A stretch of DNA of 64,000 nt. Origin: Sphingomonas glaciei. Lineage in GTDB: Bacteria; Pseudomonadota; Alphaproteobacteria; Sphingomonadales; Sphingomonadaceae. Location: NCBI RefSeq assembly GCF_023380025.1, contig NZ_CP097253.1:434001-498000 (forward strand). The letters are read 5' to 3'. Within the stretch, counting starts at the first letter, position 1, and every line of letters begins with the position of its first letter. Below, in pieces: positions 25,797-33,663 of the stretch. A model generated the notes under the pieces. That model had not been told where the DNA came from and made no database searches. It worked only from the letters and a program-made list of their open reading frames with translations. The translations under genes and the position numbers were made by a program.

Positions 25797-26489
25797 GTGC
25801 GTATCGCTTTGCTCGAAGATGACCCATCGCTTGCCGACCTGGTGTCGGCGACGCTGGAGACTGCCGGTCACACTTGCCATCATTACCCCGACTGCCGTTC
25901 GGCCAAGGTGGCGTTCCGGCAGGAGAGCTTCGATCTCCTGCTGATGGACTGGCACCTGCCCGATGGGGAGGGCGTCGACGTGCTGCGCTGGGCGCGGCAG
26001 AACCTCGTTCCCTGTCCGCCGGTGATCATGGTCACCAGCCGGACGGAGGATGAAGCCGTGGTCGCGGCGCTCGACGCCGGGGCCGACGATTATGTGGTGA
26101 AGCCGATTGTCCCTATGGTCCTGCTCTCAAGGGTCGCCGCGCTGTTGCGGCGAACCTACAAGCCGGTCGCGACCGTCGGCGGGGTCGAAACCCATTTCGG
26201 GGTGGCCTTCGACCATGGCGATTGCAGCGTGTCGATCGGGGGCGACACCGTGGCGCTGACCCACAAGGAGTTCGGGCTCGCCCTGCTGCTGTTCCAGCAC
26301 GTGCACCGCCCGCTCAGCCGGACCTATCTTCTGGAAGCGGTGTGGGGCCGTAACCCCGACCTCCCGACCCGGACGCTCGACGTCCACATCTCGCGCCTCC
26401 GCTCGCGCCTTGGCCTCACCGCCGCCGGGTTCAAGCTGAGTTCGATCCAGAGTTTCGGCTATCGACTGGAGATGACCAGCCTGCAGTAG
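25797..26489 (+). CDS. OmpR-family response regulator
   Basis: A 230-residue DNA-binding regulator: receiver domain with Asp51 (LLLMDWHLPDGEG) and Lys102 (VVKPI), then a winged helix (~130-228) with LTHKEFGLALLLF and the recognition region TRTLDVHISRLRSRLG. GTG start at 25797 with GGGAAGGGA just upstream. Divergent from the Hpt-kinase-receiver operon, so it is the probable output of that phosphorelay. Confidence 0.93.
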   Translation: MRIALLEDDPSLADLVSATLETAGHTCHHYPDCRSAKVAFRQESFDLLLMDWHLPDGEGVDVLRWARQNLVPCPPVIMVTSRTEDEAVVAALDAGADDYVVKPIVPMVLLSRVAALLRRTYKPVATVGGVETHFGVAFDHGDCSVSIGGDTVALTHKEFGLALLLFQHVHRPLSRTYLLEAVWGRNPDLPTRTLDVHISRLRSRLGLTAAGFKLSSIQSFGYRLEMTSLQ

Positions 26490-26525
26490 GGGCGTCCGCG
26501 CCGGCCCGATCGTCAATCATCGTCA

Positions 26526-26560
26526 ATCATCGGCAAACCATCGTGCCATCATCATCCCCC
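26526..26560. promoter_or_regulatory. 35-bp motif, copy 1, upstream of the PEP-CTERM gene
   Basis: This stretch (ATCATCGGCAAACC, then ATC, then CATCATCATCCCCC) aligns without gaps to 31123-31157, upstream of the CadC-like regulator, with 29 of 35 positions identical by my count. It lies about 90 bp before the PEPxxWA-CTERM start. A shared non-coding motif before two genes of one region suggests an operator for the CadC-like regulator. Confidence 0.5.
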
Positions 26561-26648
26561 ATCGGCCGCCCGATCCGTAGGCGAGGGCCATGGAGTCGGT
26601 CGCGGATCTGCGCTTCCGGCTTCTCATGGTCAGGAAAGGATCGGACCG

Positions 26649-27410
26649 ATGAAGCAGCAGAATTGGACGGTGGCCGGGCTTGCCCTCGGCATGGCGCTAG
26701 GGATTGCGGCACCGATATCGGCGCAGGTGGTGCAGACCGGGTACAACGATCTGACCGGCACCCAGCAGGTGACGTTCGGCGGCGTGGCCGGAGGGCCGGT
26801 GCCAGGCACCAACTACAACGGTATCCTGGTGATCGACGGGGTCGCATTCGGCGAGCGCTTTGCCGGTCAGACGGTGACCGCCAATGGGGTGTATGACCAG
26901 CTGGGGGGTAGCCCGACCGGTCCGTTGACGCTGCTCGCCGGCGCGGCGGGGCAGAACCTGTCGGTCTTCAACAGCCCTGCCGGACCGGTGCTGGCCGGGC
27001 TCGGCCCGCTGGGCTTTCCAACGAATGATGCGATCGGCGAGGGCGCCATCTCGATCCTCTTCCCCACCTTGCAGTCCGAATTTGGCCTGCGGCTGACGGG
27101 AGGGAACGGAGGAAGCGCTTTCGTCAGCTTCTTCGGCGCGGATGGAAACGTCCTTGGGTCGACCACTTTGTCCGACCTGCCCTTGCTGTCTTCGTTCGGT
27201 TTCGCGCGGGCGGGCGGGGTGGCGGACATTCGCGGCGTGTCGTTCTGGAATGCCGACGTGACCGGCCTGGGGCTGGCGGGGATCCGCTTCAACGTGGCGA
27301 CCGGCGTGCCCGAGCCGGGCACCTGGCTGATGATGCTGCTGGGGTTTGGCGCGATCGGCTCGGCCCTGCGCCGCCGTTCGCGGGGCGTGATCCTTCCGCA
27401 GGCGGCGTGA
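26649..27410 (+). CDS. PEPxxWA-CTERM sorting domain protein
   Basis: A 253-residue exported protein. Signal peptide ~1-26 (LALGMALGIAAPISAQ); a mid-region likely of beta-sandwich type; then the C-terminal tripartite sorting signal: PEPGTW (221-226), a hydrophobic helix LMMLLGFGAIGSAL and the basic tail RRRSR. Such proteins are processed by an exosortase (EpsH/XrtA type) and go to the cell surface or extracellular matrix; no exosortase is in the window. AGGAAAGG provides the ribosome site. It stands just upstream of a TonB-dependent receptor. Confidence 0.85.
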   Translation: MKQQNWTVAGLALGMALGIAAPISAQVVQTGYNDLTGTQQVTFGGVAGGPVPGTNYNGILVIDGVAFGERFAGQTVTANGVYDQLGGSPTGPLTLLAGAAGQNLSVFNSPAGPVLAGLGPLGFPTNDAIGEGAISILFPTLQSEFGLRLTGGNGGSAFVSFFGADGNVLGSTTLSDLPLLSSFGFARAGGVADIRGVSFWNADVTGLGLAGIRFNVATGVPEPGTWLMMLLGFGAIGSALRRRSRGVILPQAA

Positions 27411-27489
27411 TGCCGGGCGCAGCAGGGGCGCAGCTTGCCAAAGGCGGCAATCTACAGTTCTCTGGCCCGGACTTCAGAGGGAGTCGCGT

Positions 27490-29550
27490 GTGATCATCGA
27501 ACTGGCCACTGCCATGTCGTTCGCGCACGCCGCGCTGCAAGCGGCACCCCCTTTAGCGCCAGGCGCCGAGCCGCCGGATGGTGCTGGGGAGATCGTCGTC
27601 ACCGGCGAGCGGCTTCCGCGGCGCCTGCGTGACACGCCGTCGAGCGTGGCGGTCATCGACAGCGAGACGATCGAGGCGGGCGGGGACGACCGCATCGACC
27701 AGTTGCTCGCCGCGATCCCCAACGTGCAGCAGGGCTCGGGCGAAGACGGACCCGCGATCCGCGGCCAGGATTCGACGGGCGTAAGCCGGGGCCTGTTCGC
27801 CTTTCTGGGCGGCACCCGGCCGCGCGTCACGCTGCAGGTCGATGGCCGCGCGGTCAGCTATTACGAATATGTCTCCAGCTCGACCCCGGCGTGGGACATC
27901 GACCGGATCGAGGTGTTCCGCAGCCCGCAGACGACCACCCAGGGGCGCAATTCCATCGCCGGCGCGATCTTCGTCGAAAGCCGCGATCCCGAATTCAGCT
28001 GGAACGGCCGGGCCCGGCTGATCGCAGGGGAGATCGGCACCCGGCAGGCGTCGGCGGTCATCACCGGTCCCTTGATTCGGGACCAGCTTGCGGTGCGGAT
28101 CAGCGGCGACGTCAGGCGCGGCCGGATGGCGAGCAAGATGTTCGACGGGATCGCCGGCGCCGACATCGACCGGGACGATTACAGCCAGGCCCGGGTCAAG
28201 CTGCTCTACCGGCCGTCGGCGATGCCCGGGCTGCGGGTCGAGACCACCGCCGTCCATACCCGCTCGCAAGCACCGCAGTTCGAAGCCGTGGCGGCCCCCT
28301 TCAAGCGGCGCGAATATTCCCTTCCCGAGCGGACCAACGGAATCCTGCGCGTGACCGCCAACAGCCTGACGTCGCGCATCATCCTGCCGCTCGGTCCTGA
28401 GCTGGCCGCCGAGGTCACCCTGTCGGGCGGGGACGCCAATGTCCGGCGCTTCGGGCTGCCGGGCCTCGGCAATACGCGGGTGGACAACAAGGATGCCTCG
28501 ATCGAGACGATCCTGCGCTGGACCCCCGGAGGGGCGGTAGGGCTGATTGCGGGCGCGTCCGGCGGCCTCAACCGCCAGGAGCAATGGATCGATGTCGTCG
28601 GGCTCGGGATCGGCTCCGGCGGCTTCGACGATCGCCAGAGCAGCGTCGGCCTGTTCGGGGAAGCCAGTTGGAAGATCGTGCCGCGGATGACCCTGACCGG
28701 GGGGCTGCGCTATCAGGGGGATCAGCAACGGCGCAGGGGGATGGTGGGAAGTCCGCCGGCCGGGATCGCCCTCGACTATCGGGAATCCTTCGATGCCTGG
28801 CTGCCCAAGCTGTCGCTCACCTATGCCGTGAGCGAGGCGGTGAACGCCGGCGTTCTGCTTCAGCGCGCGCACAACCCCGGCGGCATTTCTGTCAGCCTGC
28901 TGCGCCGCGTCGGTGACCCGTTCGATGCCGAGCGGCTGACCAATCTCGAAGGCTTCGTCCGCGCAATCTTCGCGGGCGGGCGCGGCACTCTGTCCGCCAA
29001 CCTGTTCGCCAACTGGATCGAGAATTCGCAGCGCCAGCTGTTAGTGCCGGTGACGCTGCCGAACGGCGGGACGTTGCTCACGACAGAATATGCCAATGCG
29101 CCGGAAGCGACCAGTCGCGGGTTCGAGGCGCAGGTCGGCTGGCGGCTCAACCGCCAATTGTCCGCCCGGCTCGGTGTCGGGTTCCTCAGGACTAGGCTGG
29201 AGCGCACATTACTTCCGAACGATCCCACGCTCGGCAAGCAGTTCCAGCGCTCGCCGCGATGGGGCGCGAGCGGCGGGATCGACTGGCGTCCGGCGGCGGC
29301 GTGGCGACTGTCGGCCCAGGCGCGCTATCATGGCCGCTATTTCAGCGACGATGCGAACAGCCCGGCGCGCCAGGTCGGCGCGGCGGCGATCGTCGACCTG
29401 CGGGCGGCCTGGGAAGGCCGGCGGGCAAGCCTGTTCGGCTATGCCCGCAACGCCTTCGACAGCTTCGCGCTCACCTATCTTTTCTCCTCCACCTTCGCGA
29501 CTGCGGAGGATCCGCGCGAGGCGGGCGTCGGGGTGGAACTGCGCTTCTAG
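27490..29550 (+). CDS. TonB-dependent outer-membrane receptor
   Basis: 686 residues. A short signal-like N-terminus, a TonB-box-like EIVVTGERL (34-42), a plug domain ~45-155 (DTPSSVAVIDSETIE, RIEVFRSPQTTTQGRNSIAGAI), then a beta-barrel ending in Phe (VGVELRF), as outer-membrane proteins usually do. GTG start with AGGGAG 7 bp upstream. The substrate is not evident. Next to a TbpB-like lipoprotein and a Slam translocator, it could work like TbpA/TbpB pairs in metal or nutrient uptake; this is inference. It is convergent with the CadC-like regulator, the stops overlapping. Confidence 0.9.
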   Translation: MIIELATAMSFAHAALQAAPPLAPGAEPPDGAGEIVVTGERLPRRLRDTPSSVAVIDSETIEAGGDDRIDQLLAAIPNVQQGSGEDGPAIRGQDSTGVSRGLFAFLGGTRPRVTLQVDGRAVSYYEYVSSSTPAWDIDRIEVFRSPQTTTQGRNSIAGAIFVESRDPEFSWNGRARLIAGEIGTRQASAVITGPLIRDQLAVRISGDVRRGRMASKMFDGIAGADIDRDDYSQARVKLLYRPSAMPGLRVETTAVHTRSQAPQFEAVAAPFKRREYSLPERTNGILRVTANSLTSRIILPLGPELAAEVTLSGGDANVRRFGLPGLGNTRVDNKDASIETILRWTPGGAVGLIAGASGGLNRQEQWIDVVGLGIGSGGFDDRQSSVGLFGEASWKIVPRMTLTGGLRYQGDQQRRRGMVGSPPAGIALDYRESFDAWLPKLSLTYAVSEAVNAGVLLQRAHNPGGISVSLLRRVGDPFDAERLTNLEGFVRAIFAGGRGTLSANLFANWIENSQRQLLVPVTLPNGGTLLTTEYANAPEATSRGFEAQVGWRLNRQLSARLGVGFLRTRLERTLLPNDPTLGKQFQRSPRWGASGGIDWRPAAAWRLSAQARYHGRYFSDDANSPARQVGAAAIVDLRAAWEGRRASLFGYARNAFDSFALTYLFSSTFATAEDPREAGVGVELRF

Positions 29551-31097
29551 CGCACCGGTTGCGCGAGGAAGTCGGGGCTCACCCCGCGCTGATCCCAGTA
29601 GTCCTGCAAGCCGATGTCGCGCATCAACGGCAGGAAGCGCGAGTCCTGCTGCATCGGCACGCCCAGGGGAGTGAACAGCATGTTGGTCTTGCGGCGGCGC
29701 TGGTCGGGAACGAACGGCTGACCCGGTCGCCAATTCAGCGCCGCGATCACCGGTCCGCGCTCGAGATAATAGGCCTCGGCCAGGCCGAACGCAGCATCAA
29801 GCGACTTCATCATCTGCAGGAGCATGAAGGCATTCACTACCGCCGAGACACTCGCACGAACGCCGCCCAGCACCTGTTTGGTAGTCGCCGCGACGACTGC
29901 CGGATCCCCGCTTAGCGCCGCCCGGTGGGCACTGCGCAGCGCCGCGAGCATAGGTGGGGGAAGGTCGGGATGGCCCCGCTCGTTCTCGATCTGCTCAAGC
30001 GCACGGTCGGTGCGCCCGGTCCCGTTCAGCAACCACAGCCGCGCAAACCAGACGGGGGCGAAGCGCGGCCACATGTCGAAAGCACGCTGGGCCGCCTGGT
30101 CGGCCTCGGTGATCTGGCCGAGGAACCAGTGGCAGTAGATGGAGCGATATTGCAGCTGGGCGTCGTAGAGATCGTCGGATGCCAGCGACAGGCGCATGCG
30201 CGCGCTTTCCTTCATCCGGCCGACCGCGCCCAGCATGAAGGAGTAGGAATCCCGGGCATAGGGATGGTCGGTATGGCGGGCGAGAAACTGCTCGAATTGC
30301 CGCTCTACCGGCAGCCAGCTGCCATAGTAGGGAAGGGCGATGATCCGCGCGGCGGCGGCATCGGCATTGCCTGGATCGAGTGACAGCGCGCGCTGCGCCG
30401 CATCGTCGACTTTCGCCGCAGAGGTCACCGGGCGCGCGAAGACATGTTCGTCGACCCGCGCCACGGCAAGGGCGAGCTGGCCCCAGGCATTGGCATTGCC
30501 AGGTGACCGCTTCACCGCTTCGTCGAGCAGGGCGATGGCCTTGCGCTGGCCCTCGGCAGTACCGGTGCGCAGCGATTGCTGAGCCCTGGCGAGCAGCGCG
30601 TCGGCAGGATCGGGCGTGGGACGGTTGCCGGCCCACCAGGCTACGCCCGCGGCCGCCCCAAGCGAGAGCCCACCGGCGAGCAGGGCCCGGCGAGACCAGC
30701 TCGCGCGCCCGGTGCCCGGCTCCACCTCCCCCGCGGCGGCCTGGCCCAAGCCGTCTCCCGTCAAGCGATATCCCGTCCGTGGTACGGTATCGACGGAGAA
30801 GCTGGCCTCGACGCTGGCAAGTGCGCGCCGGACGCCGGCCACCGCCCGATTGAGGCTGTCGTCGCCGACGTACACATTGCCCCAGCAGCGCGCGAACAGG
30901 AGATCGCGGGTGACCACGGCACCCTCGGCGTCGGCGAGGGATACCAGCACCTGCATGACCCGCGGCTCGAGCTGAACGCTGCCGCCGGGTCCCGACACGG
31001 TCCGGGTGCCCGGATCGATGCTGATCGTGCCGAGCTGAAAGCATGGCCGCGCCGCCAGCTGCCCGCTCGTCAGTAATGAGTCGACTGGTCCGTGCAC
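29547..31097 (-). CDS. CadC-like winged-helix regulator with TPR-type C-terminus
   Basis: About 516 residues. An OmpR/ToxR-type winged helix at ~18-113 (LEPRVMQVLVSLAD, SLNRAVAGVRRAL, VPRTGYRLTG), then one membrane segment at ~135-157 (RALLAGGLSLGAAAGVAWWAG), then a large TPR-like helical periplasmic part. I chose GTG at 31097 because AGGAGGGAGG lies just upstream; an ATG at 31127 would add ten residues but has no ribosome site. Membrane-bound one-component regulators of this build sense the periplasm. It is divergent from the TbpB-like lipoprotein and convergent with the TonB receptor. A 35-bp motif in its upstream region recurs before the CTERM gene. Confidence 0.85.
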   Translation of the reverse strand: MHGPVDSLLTSGQLAARPCFQLGTISIDPGTRTVSGPGGSVQLEPRVMQVLVSLADAEGAVVTRDLLFARCWGNVYVGDDSLNRAVAGVRRALASVEASFSVDTVPRTGYRLTGDGLGQAAAGEVEPGTGRASWSRRALLAGGLSLGAAAGVAWWAGNRPTPDPADALLARAQQSLRTGTAEGQRKAIALLDEAVKRSPGNANAWGQLALAVARVDEHVFARPVTSAAKVDDAAQRALSLDPGNADAAAARIIALPYYGSWLPVERQFEQFLARHTDHPYARDSYSFMLGAVGRMKESARMRLSLASDDLYDAQLQYRSIYCHWFLGQITEADQAAQRAFDMWPRFAPVWFARLWLLNGTGRTDRALEQIENERGHPDLPPPMLAALRSAHRAALSGDPAVVAATTKQVLGGVRASVSAVVNAFMLLQMMKSLDAAFGLAEAYYLERGPVIAALNWRPGQPFVPDQRRRKTNMLFTPLGVPMQQDSRFLPLMRDIGLQDYWDQRGVSPDFLAQPVR

Positions 31098-31122
31098 CGT
31101 CCGACCTCCCTCCTGCGTGAGG

Positions 31123-31157
31123 ATCATCGGCAGACCGTCAGGTCATCATCATTCCCC
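31123..31157. promoter_or_regulatory. 35-bp motif, copy 2, between CadC-like regulator and lipoprotein
   Basis: Partner of 26526-26560. Conserved parts are ATCATCGGCAGACC and TCATCATCATTCCCC. It lies 26 bp upstream of the preferred regulator start and 124 bp before the divergent lipoprotein start, a position suited to autoregulation and to control of the lipoprotein-Slam operon. Confidence 0.5.
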
Positions 31158-31280
31158 GGCGCATCGCCAGGGCAGACCATGTGCATCCAACCGGCGACAC
31201 CTCGCTGATCGTCCGGAGGATAGCAGATTGCGCGCTCGCCGTAACGGTCGAGTTCGTGGCTGCCCAACCAGGAATGGGGA

Positions 31281-32261
31281 ATGATGATGAGACATTTCGC
31301 AGCTTCTCTTCCGGCGACCCTGACGCTGCTGCTATGCGCCTGCGGAGGCGGCGGCACCACCGGGAGTGTGCAGTCGATCCCGGCTGCGCCGATCACCCCG
31401 CCCACGGCATCAACGCCGCCCGCCCCTATCACCCCGCCGCCTTTGCCGAATGGTCCGCTTGGGCTGTCGGCGGGGCCGTTCGTCACGCAAGCGGCCAATT
31501 GGGATGGCATAAGCGGCGAGTGGCCCAAGCAGACCACCGAAAGGCTATTGTCGGGGCCCGACCTGGTCAGCATCAGCTATTCGGCGGCGGACAACAGCTA
31601 CACCCTGACCTTGCCGGATTTCGGCACCGGTACGCTACGTCCGGTGAACGGCAGTGGCATTTTCAATGCCGGCAGTACCACCTGGAGCAAGCTTAATGCC
31701 GTAAACTACGCGCTGGTGCAACCAAACGGTATTGCCGCCCCGGTCACTGTGGCGATGGACTATGCTCCCGACAGCGGGTTCACCTACACGTCGACCGGGT
31801 TCTGGAGCGACGGATTGCAGGGCAATCCGAAGCGGGCAGGGGTATTCGCCTACGGACAGGCCACGACTGACTCGGCGATGCCCGTCAGCGGTACCGCCAG
31901 TTTCGGCGGCGAGGTGCGCGCCTACACCCGTACGTTCAACGACGTATGGGGAACGGTCGATCTCAGCTTCGATTTCGGTGCGGGCACGCTGTCGGGCAAG
32001 ATGGTGCTCGATACCAGCGACGGCTGGGATCCGCTCCCACTCGGCACCTTCCCCTTCCAGAACACCGTTTATTCGAAGGGGAGCACCAGCTTCAGTGGTG
32101 CGATCGCGGCCCCCAATGCGGAAACCTTGGGGAGCTTCTCGGGTCAGTTCACCGGGCCCGGCGCGCCGGAACTGCTCGGCAACTTCCGCACCCCCGCCTT
32201 CAATCCCCTGCTCAAGAGCTGGGACGAGATTGCCGGCGTGTTCGTCGGCAAGCGGAAATGA
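31281..32261 (+). CDS. TbpB-like surface lipoprotein
   Basis: A 326-residue lipoprotein. The signal peptide ends in the lipobox LCAC, giving lipidated Cys21, followed by a Gly run and a Pro/Thr-rich linker (~25-57). The rest looks beta-rich; near the C-terminus SFSGQFTGPGAPELLGNF matches the end of TbpB-type barrel domains (G.F.GP.A.E..G.F). TbpB-like lipoproteins of Neisseria sit on the cell surface and bind host metal proteins; here the ligand is unknown. ATG at 31281, 31284 or 31287, with GGGGA close upstream. Its stop overlaps the Slam start by 4 bp, so the lipoprotein is the likely Slam cargo. Confidence 0.8.
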   Translation: MMMRHFAASLPATLTLLLCACGGGGTTGSVQSIPAAPITPPTASTPPAPITPPPLPNGPLGLSAGPFVTQAANWDGISGEWPKQTTERLLSGPDLVSISYSAADNSYTLTLPDFGTGTLRPVNGSGIFNAGSTTWSKLNAVNYALVQPNGIAAPVTVAMDYAPDSGFTYTSTGFWSDGLQGNPKRAGVFAYGQATTDSAMPVSGTASFGGEVRAYTRTFNDVWGTVDLSFDFGAGTLSGKMVLDTSDGWDPLPLGTFPFQNTVYSKGSTSFSGAIAAPNAETLGSFSGQFTGPGAPELLGNFRTPAFNPLLKSWDEIAGVFVGKRK

Positions 32262-33562
32262 TCGTCTGCGTCTTCGCCTGCCTCGCGGGAACGATCGACC
32301 TTGTCCCCGGGCAGCCGGCGATCGAGCAGCGGGTCGGGGGCCCGCAGTTGCTCCGGCTGGCGCAGGCGGCGCAAGGCCGTGGGGATACCGGCTTTGCCGA
32401 ACGGGCCTACCAGCTGTTGCTGGGGGACAAGCAAGCCCACGTCCGCAACGAGGCACGCTTTCGCCTGGCGCATCTGCATGCCGGGCGCGGCGAGTGGACG
32501 AACGGCGCCCGCCTGCTGCGCGCGATCCTCGACGAGCAGCCCGAAAGCCCGCGCGTGCGGCTGGAGCTTGCCGGAATGCTGGAGAAACTGGGCGACGAGC
32601 CGGCCGCACGCCTTGAGCTTCGCACCGCGCAAGCCTCGCGCCCGTCGCCCGGGCTGGCGCGCCTGATCGACCGTTATGCCGCGGCCTTGCGCGACCGGCG
32701 CCCGTTCGGTGCCGAGATGCGGCTGGCGGTCGCCCCCGACAGCAACATCAATCGCGCCACCGCCGACGATCGGCTCGCCACCGTGCTCGGCGACTTCGGC
32801 ATCGACCGGTCGAGCCGGGCGAGGTCGGGGCTCGGCCTGTCCATGGAGGTCGCCGCCTTCGGCCGCTTGCCGCTTGGCGAGGATATGTCGCTGGTCGCGC
32901 AGGCGGGGATGCAGTCGACGCGCTACAAGCATGACGAATTCAACCGAATGGGGGTGGCTGCCCGGGTCGGGGTGCAGATGGCGTCAGGCCCCGATCGCCT
33001 GGACGTGGCGATCGCCCATCAACGCTTCCATCTCGGCTCTCGGCTGCTGCTGGACAGCACCGGGCTGGAGATCGACTGGACCAAGTCGCTGTCACCCCGC
33101 CTGCAGGGGCGCCTGAGTGCAAGCGCGGCGCTGATCGACAACCACCGCAACCGGCTCGAGGATGGCCGTGCCTATGGTCTGCGCGGCGGACTGGATCTTG
33201 CGCTGTCGGCGACCACCGGCGCCAGCCTGTCGCTGGGCGCCACCCGCCGAACAGCCGCCGACCCGGCCTACTCGCTGCGTTCCGCGGACCTGGGTGTCGA
33301 GGTGTGGCGCGACCTGGGCAGCGTCACTGCCGGTCTGTCCGCTACGGCTTCGGTTCTCCGCGCGGACGACAGGCTCCTGCTTCTCCCGGCCAGGCGCCAG
33401 GACCGAGGCTGGGCGCTCGGCGCGAGCCTGACCTCCCGCCGGCTCCAGTGGAAGGGGCTGAGCCCGTTGCTCCGCGTCACGATCGAGCGGAACCACAGCA
33501 ACCAGGCCTTCACCAACAATCGCCGCCGCGCACTCGAGCTGGGTGTGATCCGCTCCTTTTGA
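32258..33562 (+). CDS. Surface lipoprotein assembly modifier (Slam, DUF560)
   Basis: A 434-residue outer-membrane translocator for surface lipoproteins. An N-terminal signal-like segment, TPR-like helices at ~20-135 (FAERAYQLLLGDKQ, ARFRLAHLHAGRGEW, RVRLELAGMLEKLGD), the family motif APDSNINRA (~155), then a C-terminal beta-barrel ending NNRRRALELGVIRSF with terminal Phe. The ATG at 32258 overlaps the lipoprotein stop (ATGA). The Slam plus TbpB-fold cargo pairing is known in Neisseria and relatives; finding it in a sphingomonad-like genome next to a TonB receptor suggests a parallel system. Confidence 0.82.
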   Translation: MIVCVFACLAGTIDLVPGQPAIEQRVGGPQLLRLAQAAQGRGDTGFAERAYQLLLGDKQAHVRNEARFRLAHLHAGRGEWTNGARLLRAILDEQPESPRVRLELAGMLEKLGDEPAARLELRTAQASRPSPGLARLIDRYAAALRDRRPFGAEMRLAVAPDSNINRATADDRLATVLGDFGIDRSSRARSGLGLSMEVAAFGRLPLGEDMSLVAQAGMQSTRYKHDEFNRMGVAARVGVQMASGPDRLDVAIAHQRFHLGSRLLLDSTGLEIDWTKSLSPRLQGRLSASAALIDNHRNRLEDGRAYGLRGGLDLALSATTGASLSLGATRRTAADPAYSLRSADLGVEVWRDLGSVTAGLSATASVLRADDRLLLLPARRQDRGWALGASLTSRRLQWKGLSPLLRVTIERNHSNQAFTNNRRRALELGVIRSF

Positions 33563-33663
33563 CGCTGGCGAAGCGGCTGACAGCGTCGACGGCGCGAGCA
33601 TCGGTGGACAAGCATCGGACCGGTCCCTAGCCTCCGGAGCACCCAGGGGAGGGCAAAATCGAC

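Noticed and set aside
26515..26535. Short tandem CGTCAATCAT repeat
   Set aside because: Only two copies; too short to call a repeat by itself, though it borders the 35-bp motif.
27553..28872. Long minus-strand frame inside the TonB receptor gene
   Set aside because: Antisense shadow of a clear receptor gene; composition rich in Arg/Gly/Pro without motifs.
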